NCBI RefSeq assembly: GCF_011305535.1
Contig: NZ_CP049905.1
Span: 4,152,001-4,216,000 of the forward strand
Direction of reading: 5' to 3'
Length of the DNA stretch: 64,000 bases
Origin: Diaphorobacter sp. HDW4B
Lineage (GTDB): Bacteria; Pseudomonadota; Gammaproteobacteria; Burkholderiales; Burkholderiaceae_C
Part shown: positions 42,428-49,909 of the stretch, one piece after another
Layout: every line of letters starts with the position of its first letter
Numbering within the stretch: the first letter of the stretch is position 1
Notes under the pieces: generated by a model
The model's database searches: none
What the model was told of the DNA's origin: nothing
Seen by the model: the letters and a program-made list of their open reading frames with translations, nothing else
Translations under genes and position numbers: made by a program

Positions 42428-42457
42428 ATTTTATTACTTGGCGGTAATTCAAGTCAA
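42428..42457 (-). promoter_or_regulatory. promoter of the NYN gene
   Basis: On the - strand TTGACT (42457-42452), an 18-nt spacer and TAAAAT (42433-42428), each hexamer 5 of 6 to consensus. Start near 42421, about 100 nt before the ATG. Confidence 0.65.
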
Positions 42458-42491
42458 CAGCGACGCTAATTGACGTCGCAAAAAATTGTCA

Positions 42492-42502
42492 CCCCCCCCC
42501 CC
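42492..42502 (+). repeat. 11-base C tract
   Basis: A homopolymer of 11 C between the lipoprotein gene and the NYN promoter. It is non-coding in both. Confidence 0.9.
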
Positions 42503-42548
42503 AAACAGCACTTCGGATGGGGTTAGCGCCATCTCAGTAACTGGCGGT

Positions 42549-43316
42549 CTAAAGATCGGCGCAAGAAGGGCCTCCGCCTTTAGTCAGTGCGTCATTGATG
42601 GTCTGAGTGGCTTTTATCGTGGCAATGACGTCGCGGGCGAACACATCCACGGACTCTTTGCTCATGGTGGTGTAGCCCTTATCCCCAGATAGGCGGATGA
42701 TTTTGGACTGGGCTGCGGCAAATTTTTCAAGCTTCGCGTAGTCGGCAGTCTCAAGTTTGAACGTCCATTTCTCCCAAATTCGCCCATCATCAGTATCGCG
42801 TTTTACTGCTTGGGGCTCGGCTGTTCGTTCATAGACCACATCTCCATCAGCCATGAACGCCACCTTATCCATGAAGAGCCATGTGTTGGCGTGCAGCACG
42901 GGGTTCAAGATCGTCGCGGCCTCTCTGCATTGGGGTGCGACCACGCGGAGATCAACGAAAGAGGCTGCGGCACCTTTTTTAGGGTATTTAACCGTGTACT
43001 CGTGGAATGCGGTCAGCGGAGGGGTAAGGTGATCGACTTTTCTGAACCCGTCTTTCATTCCGCTCATGAGGGTGCTGCACTTTTTTCCTTCCAGATCGAA
43101 GCACGCGCGGTAAGAGGTAATTCCACTGCTGTCAGTTTTGCTTTCACTGACCTCAAAGGTTGACGCAAAGTCGCGTTTCCAGTCCTCTGGCGTGTAGGCG
43201 GGCTTCGGCGGCGGGGTGGGTGCGGCAACTGTAGTCGGGGTGGTCGAAGCGACCGCGCCATCATCACTGCATGCTGCAACAAAAAATATTGGCAACAACC
43301 AAAATACTCTCTTCAC
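42549..43316 (-). CDS. phage-encoded lipoprotein downstream of cI
   Basis: A 255-residue protein with a type II signal (MKRVFWLLPIFFVAAC, Cys16) and a Thr/Pro linker (24-42) before a soluble domain. It begins 18 bases after the cI stop on the same strand, so it is probably expressed from PRM in the lysogen. That is the position of superinfection-exclusion lipoproteins and other conversion genes. The soluble domain is not recognised. Confidence 0.8.
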   Translation of the reverse strand: MKRVFWLLPIFFVAACSDDGAVASTTPTTVAAPTPPPKPAYTPEDWKRDFASTFEVSESKTDSSGITSYRACFDLEGKKCSTLMSGMKDGFRKVDHLTPPLTAFHEYTVKYPKKGAAASFVDLRVVAPQCREAATILNPVLHANTWLFMDKVAFMADGDVVYERTAEPQAVKRDTDDGRIWEKWTFKLETADYAKLEKFAAAQSKIIRLSGDKGYTTMSKESVDVFARDVIATIKATQTINDALTKGGGPSCADL

Positions 43317-43334
43317 ATCTCCTCCTGTCGCTGA

Positions 43335-44000
43335 TTAAATTCGTTCGCTTTGCTTATGCACCACTTCGCCGATCATGTGCACGCCATCGTGGCACGCCTT
43401 TCGCGGGTAGCGGCTTTGGTCGGGGTTATCTGATGAAAGCCACCAGCGACCCTCATCGCGCACCATGCGCTTGACGACCATCTCACCCTCATAGTTGACA
43501 GCAAAGACGCGGCCGTCTTTTGGCTCGACCTGTTCAGTGTTAACGACCACGGTGTCGCCGTCATAGAGGCCGGGCTCCATGCTGCCGTTGGCTACATAGA
43601 CGGCTAGTAATTTGTCTGGGTCATAGCCATTGCGCTCGTACCAGTCACGCCGAAAGACCAGTGGATTGCCTTCGTCGTCCTGGTACTCAACACCAAAGCC
43701 GGATGCCCCGGCGGACAGCTTGAATTTCACTCGTTTAATTGCCGGGTAGTCCGGATTGTTTTCTAGGTCGATTGGCTGCTTGTTAATGCCAGCCAACATG
43801 TCTCCCGCGCCTTTCTCAAGCCACAGGGCCGAGACACGCATTGTTACAGCCATTGTAGACACGTGGCTCGACCCATTGCCAGTGCGCTCCAGCTCGGCAA
43901 TGGTGGACTGCCCAATCCCCACCTTTTTTGCGAGCTGCTGCTGAGTAAGGCCTGCATGTTTGCGCGCCTCTTTGAGTCGTTTGCCGAAGTCTGTAGTCAT
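43335..44000 (-). CDS. CI-type repressor with S24/LexA-like autoprotease domain
   Basis: A 221-residue repressor. The HTH is near LTQQQLAKKVGIGQSTIAEL (residues about 18-37). The C-terminal peptidase part has Ser in NGSMEPGLYDGD and Lys in MVVKRM, so RecA-stimulated cleavage is expected. The start at 44000 (MTTDFGK) coincides with the predicted PRM start. An upstream in-frame ATG (44012) would overlap the -10 element. Confidence 0.93.
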   Translation of the reverse strand: MTTDFGKRLKEARKHAGLTQQQLAKKVGIGQSTIAELERTGNGSSHVSTMAVTMRVSALWLEKGAGDMLAGINKQPIDLENNPDYPAIKRVKFKLSAGASGFGVEYQDDEGNPLVFRRDWYERNGYDPDKLLAVYVANGSMEPGLYDGDTVVVNTEQVEPKDGRVFAVNYEGEMVVKRMVRDEGRWWLSSDNPDQSRYPRKACHDGVHMIGEVVHKQSERI

Positions 44001-44013
44001 GGTGTGAAGCATA
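44001..44013 (-). promoter_or_regulatory. PRM, promoter of cI (leaderless)
   Basis: TATGCT on the - strand at 44013-44008 with a weak -35 (as expected of an activated promoter), seven bases before the A of the cI ATG at 44000. The cI mRNA would start at its AUG. Confidence 0.65.
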
Positions 44014-44062
44014 CGGAAATCCGATATTGGTAAACCGCTTGTCAAAACATCGGTAAACCGAT
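44012..44062. promoter_or_regulatory. right operator cluster (three CI/Cro sites)
   Basis: Three ATCGG-N4-CCGAT-like sites: 44012-44025 (left half TACGG), 44026-44039 (ATTGG and CCGCT) and 44049-44062 (perfect). With the left cluster this gives six sites in the phage. Confidence 0.87.
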
Positions 44063-44067
44063 ATGAT
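44039..44067 (+). promoter_or_regulatory. rightward early promoter PR
   Basis: TTGTCA (44039-44044), 17-nt spacer, TATGAT (44062-44067). The start should be at about 44075, the A of the chosen cro ATG. The perfect operator fills the spacer. Confidence 0.78.
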
Positions 44068-44074
44068 GGGCCTC

Positions 44075-44302
44075 ATGCAATGGAAAGACTACATCGCCGC
44101 AATCGCCGAGAGGGGCCTTACCCAAAAGCAACTCGCTGACAAAGCGGGTTGTGGTCAGGCAACTATTTCTGACATCGCCTCTGGAAAGACGCGTGATCCA
44201 CGTAGCTCCATTGGCTTCGCGCTCATCCGCATCGGTAAGCGCCTTGGCATCAAAGCCAACCCCACCACCACCCCAACCAAGTCGGAAGCTGCTCATGGGT
44301 AA
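44075..44302 (+). CDS. Cro-like repressor
   Basis: A 75-residue XRE-type HTH protein (LTQKQLADKAGCGQATISDI) opposite cI, the usual place of Cro. The ATG at 44075 is chosen because PR should start there; upstream in-frame ATGs at 44063 and 44066 lie inside the -10 element. The mRNA would be leaderless. Confidence 0.85.
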   Translation: MQWKDYIAAIAERGLTQKQLADKAGCGQATISDIASGKTRDPRSSIGFALIRIGKRLGIKANPTTTPTKSEAAHG

Positions 44303-44681
44303 CGTAGAAACCTCTCGTGATTTCGCGCTTGCGCTCGCGGATGCTCTTGGCATCAACACGCAGCGACTGCTGAGCTTCTCCATCGATGTTGGGGGCGGCG
44401 AAAACAACGGCCCAGCTGTACTTGTGCGTGCCGTGTACGCAGTACCGCAGGGCGTTGGCAAGGCGGCCTCGACGCTGATCCGCAGCTTTAACTTGATTCC
44501 TGCTGGTCTGACGTTGCTGGATGGCGAGAGCGTGGATAAATCAACTTCCCTGATGACGGGATTCGAAACGATCCATCGGGCTGCTCCTCCAGCTCCTCCT
44601 GCTCCAACTGACACCAACGCGAAGACACCTGCCACGGCTCCCAGCCGTTGCGAAGGCTGTGAACGCGGAATTCCTTCTTGA
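44295..44681 (+). CDS. phage hypothetical protein after cro
   Basis: A 128-residue ORF starting MGNVETSRDFALALADALGI, with GGAAG before the ATG and an 8-base overlap with cro. The first 80 residues look coding. The last 60 (Ala/Pro-rich) overlap a - strand gene and may not be conserved. It occupies the cII position but shows no CII-like motif. Confidence 0.6.
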   Translation: MGNVETSRDFALALADALGINTQRLLSFSIDVGGGENNGPAVLVRAVYAVPQGVGKAASTLIRSFNLIPAGLTLLDGESVDKSTSLMTGFETIHRAAPPAPPAPTDTNAKTPATAPSRCEGCERGIPS

Positions 44682-44766
44682 ACGGACGAACGATGAACTC
44701 GTTGCCATCCGTGTCCGACATCACCAGCGTCCCGCGTTGGGTTGTCCGAGTCTCTGTATTGCTCAT
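44488..44766 (-). CDS. small phage protein on the opposite strand
   Basis: A 92-residue ORF starting MSNTETRTTQRGTLVMSD; the middle (EFRVHSLRNGWEPWQVSS) has natural composition with GC-rich third positions. It is antisense to the 3' half of the preceding + strand gene. Confidence 0.55.
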   Translation of the reverse strand: MSNTETRTTQRGTLVMSDTDGNEFIVRPFKKEFRVHSLRNGWEPWQVSSRWCQLEQEELEEQPDGSFRIPSSGKLIYPRSRHPATSDQQESS

Positions 44767-44869
44767 GGCAAAGGCCCTTTCTAGTGTTGTTAAGTGCAAC
44801 GGCAATTCTAGTCAGGTGTCCTTTGCCACCCATTCCACCAACCAACCCAAACAACAGGAGGCCTGAGCT

Positions 44870-45097
44870 ATGGCTTACGACGACACCAAACACCGCAAAG
44901 ACAAGCGCGTGCCCGTTTATCTCAGCGAGTACGGCTACGAAAAGCTGGAGCGGATTGCAGAAGCCTTGGGAGGGCAAAAGTCTGCTGTTGGCCGCGAGGC
45001 CATGGAGCGGGGTATTGATCAGTTGCTGCATGAAATCGAGTCTGCCAAGACTTCAAAAAGTTTGCGAGTGCCGTCAAAGAGCCATGTCCACGCTTAA
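44870..45097 (+). CDS. ribbon-helix-helix-like phage protein
   Basis: A 75-residue protein: RVPVYLSEYGYEKLERIAEA, then KSAVGREAMERGIDQLL, the strand-helix-helix spacing of Arc/CopG-like proteins. Its ATG follows CAGGAGG. Probably a DNA-binding regulator of the right early operon. Confidence 0.7.
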   Translation: MAYDDTKHRKDKRVPVYLSEYGYEKLERIAEALGGQKSAVGREAMERGIDQLLHEIESAKTSKSLRVPSKSHVHA

Positions 45098-45123
45098 CCC
45101 ATCCCCATTCAGGCACTCAAAAC

Positions 45124-45336
45124 ATGACCACCAGCGACAACACCTATGACGTGCGCACAGGAATTCTTCTTGTAGATCAACTCTCTCCAGCAGCGGAAGC
45201 CAAGTTGAAACGCTTGGCGCGGCTGATTGGGAAACCTCTCAAAGAAATTCGCGCAGACGCCCTGAAAAAAGGCGTGGATGACGCTTATTTGCGTCAGTTC
45301 TTCGGGCCGAAGCCCGTCAGCAAACTCATTCATTGA
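45124..45336 (+). CDS. small phage protein (70 aa), RHH-like
   Basis: Starts MTTSDNTYDVRTGILLVDQL; the helix pair AEAKLKRLARLIGKPLKEIR resembles the upstream 75-aa protein, so the two may be paralogous DNA-binding proteins. Unknown function. Confidence 0.68.
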   Translation: MTTSDNTYDVRTGILLVDQLSPAAEAKLKRLARLIGKPLKEIRADALKKGVDDAYLRQFFGPKPVSKLIH

Positions 45337-45370
45337 GTTTTTCAAGCACTGAAAAAACACGAGTTCAGAC

Positions 45371-45553
45371 ATGAAGCTCTACACATCCCTCTCCCAGCTC
45401 AACCAGCCACCTCATTACGGCAGCGTTGGTAAGCAACACGTCATCACTCCACCGGTGGCGGCAGAGATTGCAAAGCGCGCACACGCCGAAGCCCAATTTG
45501 CACGCATCCAGCAGACCGCTCGTCATGGTGGTCGCGCTGTTGTGAGGTCGTGA
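45371..45553 (+). CDS. small phage protein (60 aa)
   Basis: Starts MKLYTSLSQLNQPPHYGSVG. Its TGA overlaps the next ATG (TGATG). Confidence 0.65.
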   Translation: MKLYTSLSQLNQPPHYGSVGKQHVITPPVAAEIAKRAHAEAQFARIQQTARHGGRAVVRS

Positions 45554-45660
45554 TGAAAACCGCCATCAAGCAATTCCTGATGGCTGCTTATTGCCACGGC
45601 TTAGCGCCTGCTTGGTTTGTGGCTTGCCTGTTTCGAGCCTTGGCGCTCAAGCACGAATGA
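45553..45660 (+). CDS. very small phage protein (35 aa)
   Basis: MKTAIKQFLMAAYCHGLAPA and 15 more residues, with a hydrophobic second half. The ATG overlaps the previous stop (TGATG) and its stop overlaps a following ATG (45657-45660). Confidence 0.6.
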   Translation: MKTAIKQFLMAAYCHGLAPAWFVACLFRALALKHE

Positions 45661-45752
45661 AGTTTACGGCTGGGATAGATCGACGGATCGAAGAACGGTT
45701 TGTCCACCGCCCGCCCAGCCACCTATTCACCGGACAAGACAACGAGGACAGC

Positions 45753-46043
45753 ATGTCATTGAAGCAAGAACAAGACGAACTCTGGGAACACCTGCGCAGC
45801 GAAAACGCAATGGTTGCGGATGCCCCATCGCGCAAGATCGGCATGCCGCACGCTACGCCATTTTCCGTGTCGTTCCCCATTGAGGAAGACGGCGTTTTCA
45901 CGATGGTGGAGATCGACATCGACCAAGTGCCACGCTTTGTCCAAGGCCTGATTGATGAGCTTCCAAGGGCTGTTGCACTCGGGGCGAAAGCTACTGCCGA
46001 TCTCGCCACCTATGACGCCATTTGCAAGGCAATGGGGCAGTAA
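45753..46043 (+). CDS. phage hypothetical protein (96 aa)
   Basis: Starts MSLKQEQDELWEHLRSENAM; GAGG lies 5 bases before this ATG. An in-frame ATG at 45657 (128 aa) would give an ATGA overlap with the 35-aa gene but lacks a ribosome site. The protein ends at 46043, two bases before the O-like gene start. Confidence 0.68.
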   Translation: MSLKQEQDELWEHLRSENAMVADAPSRKIGMPHATPFSVSFPIEEDGVFTMVEIDIDQVPRFVQGLIDELPRAVALGAKATADLATYDAICKAMGQ

Positions 46044-46045
46044 TC

Positions 46046-46981
46046 ATGGTGGCAGACGCTCGAATCAATACCGGGTTGCCGGGTCACCCAAAGACCAAGA
46101 AGCTCATCAAACGCTTGGGCGCTGCTGCCGCTTGGAATCTCGTTTGCCTGTTCCTGTGGGCTGCTGAAAACCGCAGCGACGGCGATCTGTCTGGGCTGTC
46201 TGATGAGGACATTGAGCTGTGCGTTGACTGGGCAGGCGAGGATGGCGCATTCGTCAAAGCACTGCGCGACGTGGGGTTCGTTGACGGCGAAGAAAACGCC
46301 TCGGTGATCCACGATTGGAATGAGCATAACCCTTGGGCTGCTGGCGCTGAAATGCGCAGTGCTAAGGCTCGCTGGAACGCTGCTAAGCGTCACCATGGTC
46401 AAGCTGAGGCTGATCGTCTAGTACCCGAGTACGCAGCTATTCGCACTGCTGCATCTGCTGTGGTCGATGCTGGTGGTGATGCTAGTGGCAACACGACAGC
46501 AAACGATGCGCATGCTAGTAGCAATGCTCCGTCTCCGTCTCCGTCTCCGTCTCCGTCTCCGTCTCCGTCTCCGTCTCCGTCTCCGTCTCCGTCTCCTACT
46601 CACTCCGTGAAGGCACCGCGTAAACGCGCTGCGAAAACTGCGATGCCCGAAGGTTTCGGAGTGTCGGCGCGAGTTGTGGCGTGGGCGGCGGAGAAGGGCT
46701 ACAGCCAATTGCCGGAACACCTCGATGCGTTCAAGCGCAAGGTGCAGGCCAACGCGTACACCTACGCCGACTGGGACTCTGCGTTCATGGAGGCAATCCG
46801 CGAGGACTGGGCGCGACTGCGCGGCAAGGCGCAAATCGGCGGCGCTGTCCCTGTGTCCGACAGTCGTCCGCAATGGGCAATCAATGCTGGCTTCACCAAT
46901 CGCTGGGAGGCCGAAAACGAGGGCTGCTACGAACGCAACGCCCACCTGTTCCACGACGGCAAACGCACGGAGGCAGCATGA
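46046..46981 (+). CDS. phage replication protein (O-like, winged helix)
   Basis: A 311-residue protein. The N-terminal part (1-100) has the helical winged pattern of phage replication organisers (MVADARINTGLPGHPKTKKL). A Ser-Pro repeat linker spans about 161-183 and is encoded by a hexamer microsatellite. A C-terminal domain follows (PEGFGVSARVVAWAAEKGY). It precedes the primase/helicase with an ATGA overlap, as lambda O precedes P. Confidence 0.8.
   Translation: MVADARINTGLPGHPKTKKLIKRLGAAAAWNLVCLFLWAAENRSDGDLSGLSDEDIELCVDWAGEDGAFVKALRDVGFVDGEENASVIHDWNEHNPWAAGAEMRSAKARWNAAKRHHGQAEADRLVPEYAAIRTAASAVVDAGGDASGNTTANDAHASSNAPSPSPSPSPSPSPSPSPSPSPSPTHSVKAPRKRAAKTAMPEGFGVSARVVAWAAEKGYSQLPEHLDAFKRKVQANAYTYADWDSAFMEAIREDWARLRGKAQIGGAVPVSDSRPQWAINAGFTNRWEAENEGCYERNAHLFHDGKRTEAA
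46528..46596 (+). repeat. hexamer microsatellite TCCGTC (about 11 copies)
   Basis: 69 bases of perfect 6-bp units encode alternating Ser-Pro inside the replication gene. Copy number changes keep the frame. Confidence 0.95.
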
Positions 46982-48765
46982 ACGCACATGAACTTTCCAT
47001 TCGCATGGCCTCCGATGCTGCGGCCATCGCTCAATACCTGCTCCCCGGTGGCAAGCGCAAGGCTGGCGAGTGGACGGCGGGCAACACAACCGGCGAGGCT
47101 GGTCAATCGCTGTCGGTGCGCCTGACTGGCGCAAAGGCTGGCGTGTGGAAGGACTTCGCAAACGGCGAGGGTGGTGATCTGCTCGACCTGTGGGCTGCGT
47201 GCCGTGGCTGTTCGATTGCCGAAGCCATCAACGAAGCCAAGACGTATCTGGGCGTGCGCGAAACCATGCCGGTGCGCGAGAAGCCATCGTTCAAACGCCC
47301 ACAAAAACCTCAGTGCCAGGCCGCAAAGTCCGGTGCGCTGGAATGGCTCAAGGGTCGCGGATTGACCGACGAAACCATTGCGGCTTTCAAGATCGCTGAG
47401 CAGATGCGCAACGGCAAGACTTACGCGGTCTTCCCATACCTGCGCGACGGCGAGCTGGTCAACGTCAAGTACCGCAACATCGCCGAGAAGAAGGACATGC
47501 GCCAAGAGGGCGGCGCTGAACCCTGTTTGTTCGGCTGGCACCTGATCGACCCTAAGGCTCGCACTGTCGCAATCTGCGAGGGCGAGATTGACGCGATGAC
47601 GCTGCATCAGATGGGCATTCCGGCGTTGTCGGTGAACGCTGGCGCTGGCAATCACCAGTGGCTTGAAAACGATTGGGAACGTCTCGACCGATTCAGCGAA
47701 ATCCTCGTGTTCTTTGACTCCGATGAGGCGGGCAAGAAGGGCGCAGATGAACTGGTGCGCCGCGTTGGTATTGAGCGCTGCAAGGTGGTGAACCTTCCAG
47801 CCAAGGACGCGAACGACTACCTGATTCAGGGCGCGTGCGGCGAGGACTTTTGGCATTGCGTCAAAGAAGCCAAGCCGCTCGACCCGGAGGAACTGCGCCA
47901 AGCAAGCGACTTCATCACCCGTGTGAAGTCCATGTTCTGGCCTGCACACGAGGATGCTCGTGATCCAGTTCTGCGTCTCGACAAGGATCTGGATTGGTTC
48001 GAGTTCCGCAAGGGCGAGGTCACGGTCTGGACTGGCTACAACGGCCATGGCAAGAGCCTGATGTTGTCGCAAGTGCAACTGGGCCTGATGGCTCAGGGCG
48101 AGCGCTTCATGGTGTTCTCCGGCGAAATGACGCCAGAGCGCCAACTCAAACGCACGGTCAAGCAGGCGTCTGGCGTTGATCGTCCAACGATGGCATTCAT
48201 CGACGCCGTTGGTGCGTGGATTCATGACAAACAGTGGATTTTCAACGTCGTCGGCAGCGCTGGTCTTGACCGTCTGTTGTCGGTGTTCCTGTACGCCAAC
48301 AAGCGTTACGGCATCTGCCATTTCGTCATTGACTCTTTGATGATGACTGACGTTCCAGAGGACGGCTCCGGCGCGATGACAGCGCAGAAGGACGCCATGC
48401 GCAAGATGTGTGACTTCGCCCGCCGCAACGGCGTTCATCTGCACCTGGTAGCGCATCCACGCAAGGGCGCGGACGAGAGCAAGGGGCCGGGGAAGCTGGA
48501 CGTTGCTGGGTCTTCAAAGATCACCGACGGAGCGGACAACGTGTTCACGGTCTGGAGTGCCCGCAAGGACGAGAACGACCCGAACTACGACGCCGAGAAG
48601 CCCGACGCCAAGCTGGAACTCCAGAAGCAGCGCAACGGCGAGGTTCAGCACTACTCGCAGTACCTCTGGTTCAACAAAGCCGCGCAGCAGTTCGCGACCA
48701 ACAGCCGCCGTCATGCCGTTGAGTACGTGACGTTTCACGGCGAGCCAACGAAAGCCTACGCATGA
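46978..48765 (+). CDS. phage primase/helicase (TOPRIM plus DnaB-like)
   Basis: A 595-residue bifunctional replication protein. The TOPRIM-like part has VAICEGEIDAMTLHQMG and ILVFFDSDEAGKKGA (acid cluster). The helicase part has a Walker A variant (WTGYNGHGKSLMLSQ), MVFSGEMTPERQL and LHLVAHPRKG. Overall similar to T7 gp4-type enzymes without an obvious zinc finger. Starts in an ATGA overlap with the O-like gene. Confidence 0.9.
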   Translation: MNAHELSIRMASDAAAIAQYLLPGGKRKAGEWTAGNTTGEAGQSLSVRLTGAKAGVWKDFANGEGGDLLDLWAACRGCSIAEAINEAKTYLGVRETMPVREKPSFKRPQKPQCQAAKSGALEWLKGRGLTDETIAAFKIAEQMRNGKTYAVFPYLRDGELVNVKYRNIAEKKDMRQEGGAEPCLFGWHLIDPKARTVAICEGEIDAMTLHQMGIPALSVNAGAGNHQWLENDWERLDRFSEILVFFDSDEAGKKGADELVRRVGIERCKVVNLPAKDANDYLIQGACGEDFWHCVKEAKPLDPEELRQASDFITRVKSMFWPAHEDARDPVLRLDKDLDWFEFRKGEVTVWTGYNGHGKSLMLSQVQLGLMAQGERFMVFSGEMTPERQLKRTVKQASGVDRPTMAFIDAVGAWIHDKQWIFNVVGSAGLDRLLSVFLYANKRYGICHFVIDSLMMTDVPEDGSGAMTAQKDAMRKMCDFARRNGVHLHLVAHPRKGADESKGPGKLDVAGSSKITDGADNVFTVWSARKDENDPNYDAEKPDAKLELQKQRNGEVQHYSQYLWFNKAAQQFATNSRRHAVEYVTFHGEPTKAYA

Positions 48766-48983
48766 ACACGACCGAAGAGGAACTTGCAGCCATTGAGGCC
48801 GCATTCCGGGTGCAGGACGAGCGAGAGATTTTCCGGGAAGCGCGAATCGAGCAGATCGCCCAGCTTGCGGCGGATGTTGAGGCGAGCGGATTGGCAGATG
48901 GATGGGCAGATTACTTGGCGGACAAGCGGCGTAGGGCCGGTGTCTTGGTGGATCAACAAGGGGCACGAGCCCGAGGCAGTTAA
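48762..48983 (+). CDS. small phage protein (73 aa)
   Basis: An acidic helical protein starting MNTTEEELAAIEAAFRVQDE. The ATG overlaps the helicase stop. Confidence 0.72.
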   Translation: MNTTEEELAAIEAAFRVQDEREIFREARIEQIAQLAADVEASGLADGWADYLADKRRRAGVLVDQQGARARGS

Positions 48984-49001
48984 ACAAAGAAAGGCAACGA
49001 A

Positions 49002-49184
49002 ATGAGCAATCAAATTAACCCAGCAAATGAGCCAGTAGTGGCGGTGTGCGGAAACGTGGCCCGCGTGTACGGCGCTGAGGACAAGGGCCGTCGCCCCTTC
49101 ATGTTCGAGCGTGTATTCGCTCACCACGGAGCTGCTGTGCTGTTCGCGCAGGAGTTCGAGGATCGCCAAAACAAGCGTTCTTAA
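49002..49184 (+). CDS. small phage protein (60 aa)
   Basis: Starts MSNQINPANEPVVAVCGNVA. AAGAAAGG lies upstream of the ATG. Unrecognised. Confidence 0.68.
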   Translation: MSNQINPANEPVVAVCGNVARVYGAEDKGRRPFMFERVFAHHGAAVLFAQEFEDRQNKRS

Positions 49185-49215
49185 CTTGGGCTTGCGAGCC
49201 TGTGAGGGGTAAGAG

Positions 49216-49473
49216 ATGACTGATGTTGGGTTTCCCGGAATCGTGATTGCAGAGGGCGGTGTCTCAAAGCAGTTCTTGAGCGAGATGGACAAGGCTACGA
49301 ATGCATGGACTATGCGCGCCGCCCGTGGTGAATGTGGATGGCTCTGCTCTGGCTGCTGCACCAGTGACCATCGCGGCATGCCTGATGAGTGCTTTCACGG
49401 AAACGCGGACTGCACGCGGATCATTCAGCGCGATAAGGCGGCAGCGATTCAAGAAGCAAAGGAGGGGGTATGA
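49216..49473 (+). CDS. Cys-rich phage protein (85 aa)
   Basis: Contains CGWLCSGCC, CFHGNADC, six cysteines in all plus histidines, suggesting metal binding. Coupled to the next gene by ATGA. Confidence 0.72.
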   Translation: MTDVGFPGIVIAEGGVSKQFLSEMDKATNAWTMRAARGECGWLCSGCCTSDHRGMPDECFHGNADCTRIIQRDKAAAIQEAKEGV

Positions 49474-49760
49474 GCGATCCATATAAGCACTGGCTCAAGG
49501 TGATCGCGGAGACGTGCATTCCCCAAGCGCGAGATTGGCGCGGCGTCGGCTCCGATGCTGTTGACGCGCTCGCCAGTGTGGGGCATGCACTTGCGTTGAC
49601 AGGGCTGCGGTTGCTTGTGTTGGTGACCTTCCCGATCAGTGTGCCCCTGCTTGCTCGGTGGTGTTGGAAGCGTGCTCAGTTGGTGGAATGGTTGCGCAAA
49701 GAGCGAGAGCAAGAGGTGATCGATGAACTCACCAAGTTGAACCAGAAGGAGGCAGCATGA
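49470..49760 (+). CDS. phage protein with one or two membrane segments (96 aa)
   Basis: The middle (LTGLRLLVLVTFPISVPLLA) is hydrophobic, followed by a charged helix. Coupled to the next gene by ATGA. Unknown. Confidence 0.7.
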   Translation: MSDPYKHWLKVIAETCIPQARDWRGVGSDAVDALASVGHALALTGLRLLVLVTFPISVPLLARWCWKRAQLVEWLRKEREQEVIDELTKLNQKEAA

Positions 49761-49909
49761 CCACACAACCAAGCAAGCCGCGCCTGATCCGAGTATTTGG
49801 CGTCTGGTGCTGCGGCATACCCGGCGAGCGATACATGTTCAAAGGGTTCTTTGGTGATGGCTACACGCCTCTTGAGGCATACGAGGACTGGAAGAAGGGG
49901 AGGGCGTGA
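49757..49909 (+). CDS. small phage protein (50 aa)
   Basis: MTTQPSKPRLIRVFGVWCCG, continuing to WKKGRA. The ATG overlaps the upstream stop (ATGA) and the stop overlaps the next ATG (TGATG), filling the gap exactly. Confidence 0.72.
   Translation: MTTQPSKPRLIRVFGVWCCGIPGERYMFKGFFGDGYTPLEAYEDWKKGRA

Noticed and set aside
46528-46596. Hexamer repeats as a CRISPR or origin iteron array
   Set aside because: Perfect 6-bp units without spacers that encode Ser-Pro in frame; a coding microsatellite. An origin function near the O-like gene is not excluded but is not supported by distinct iterons.
46927-48456. 509-codon - strand frame opposite the primase/helicase
   Set aside because: Antisense of a gene with clear TOPRIM and helicase motifs.
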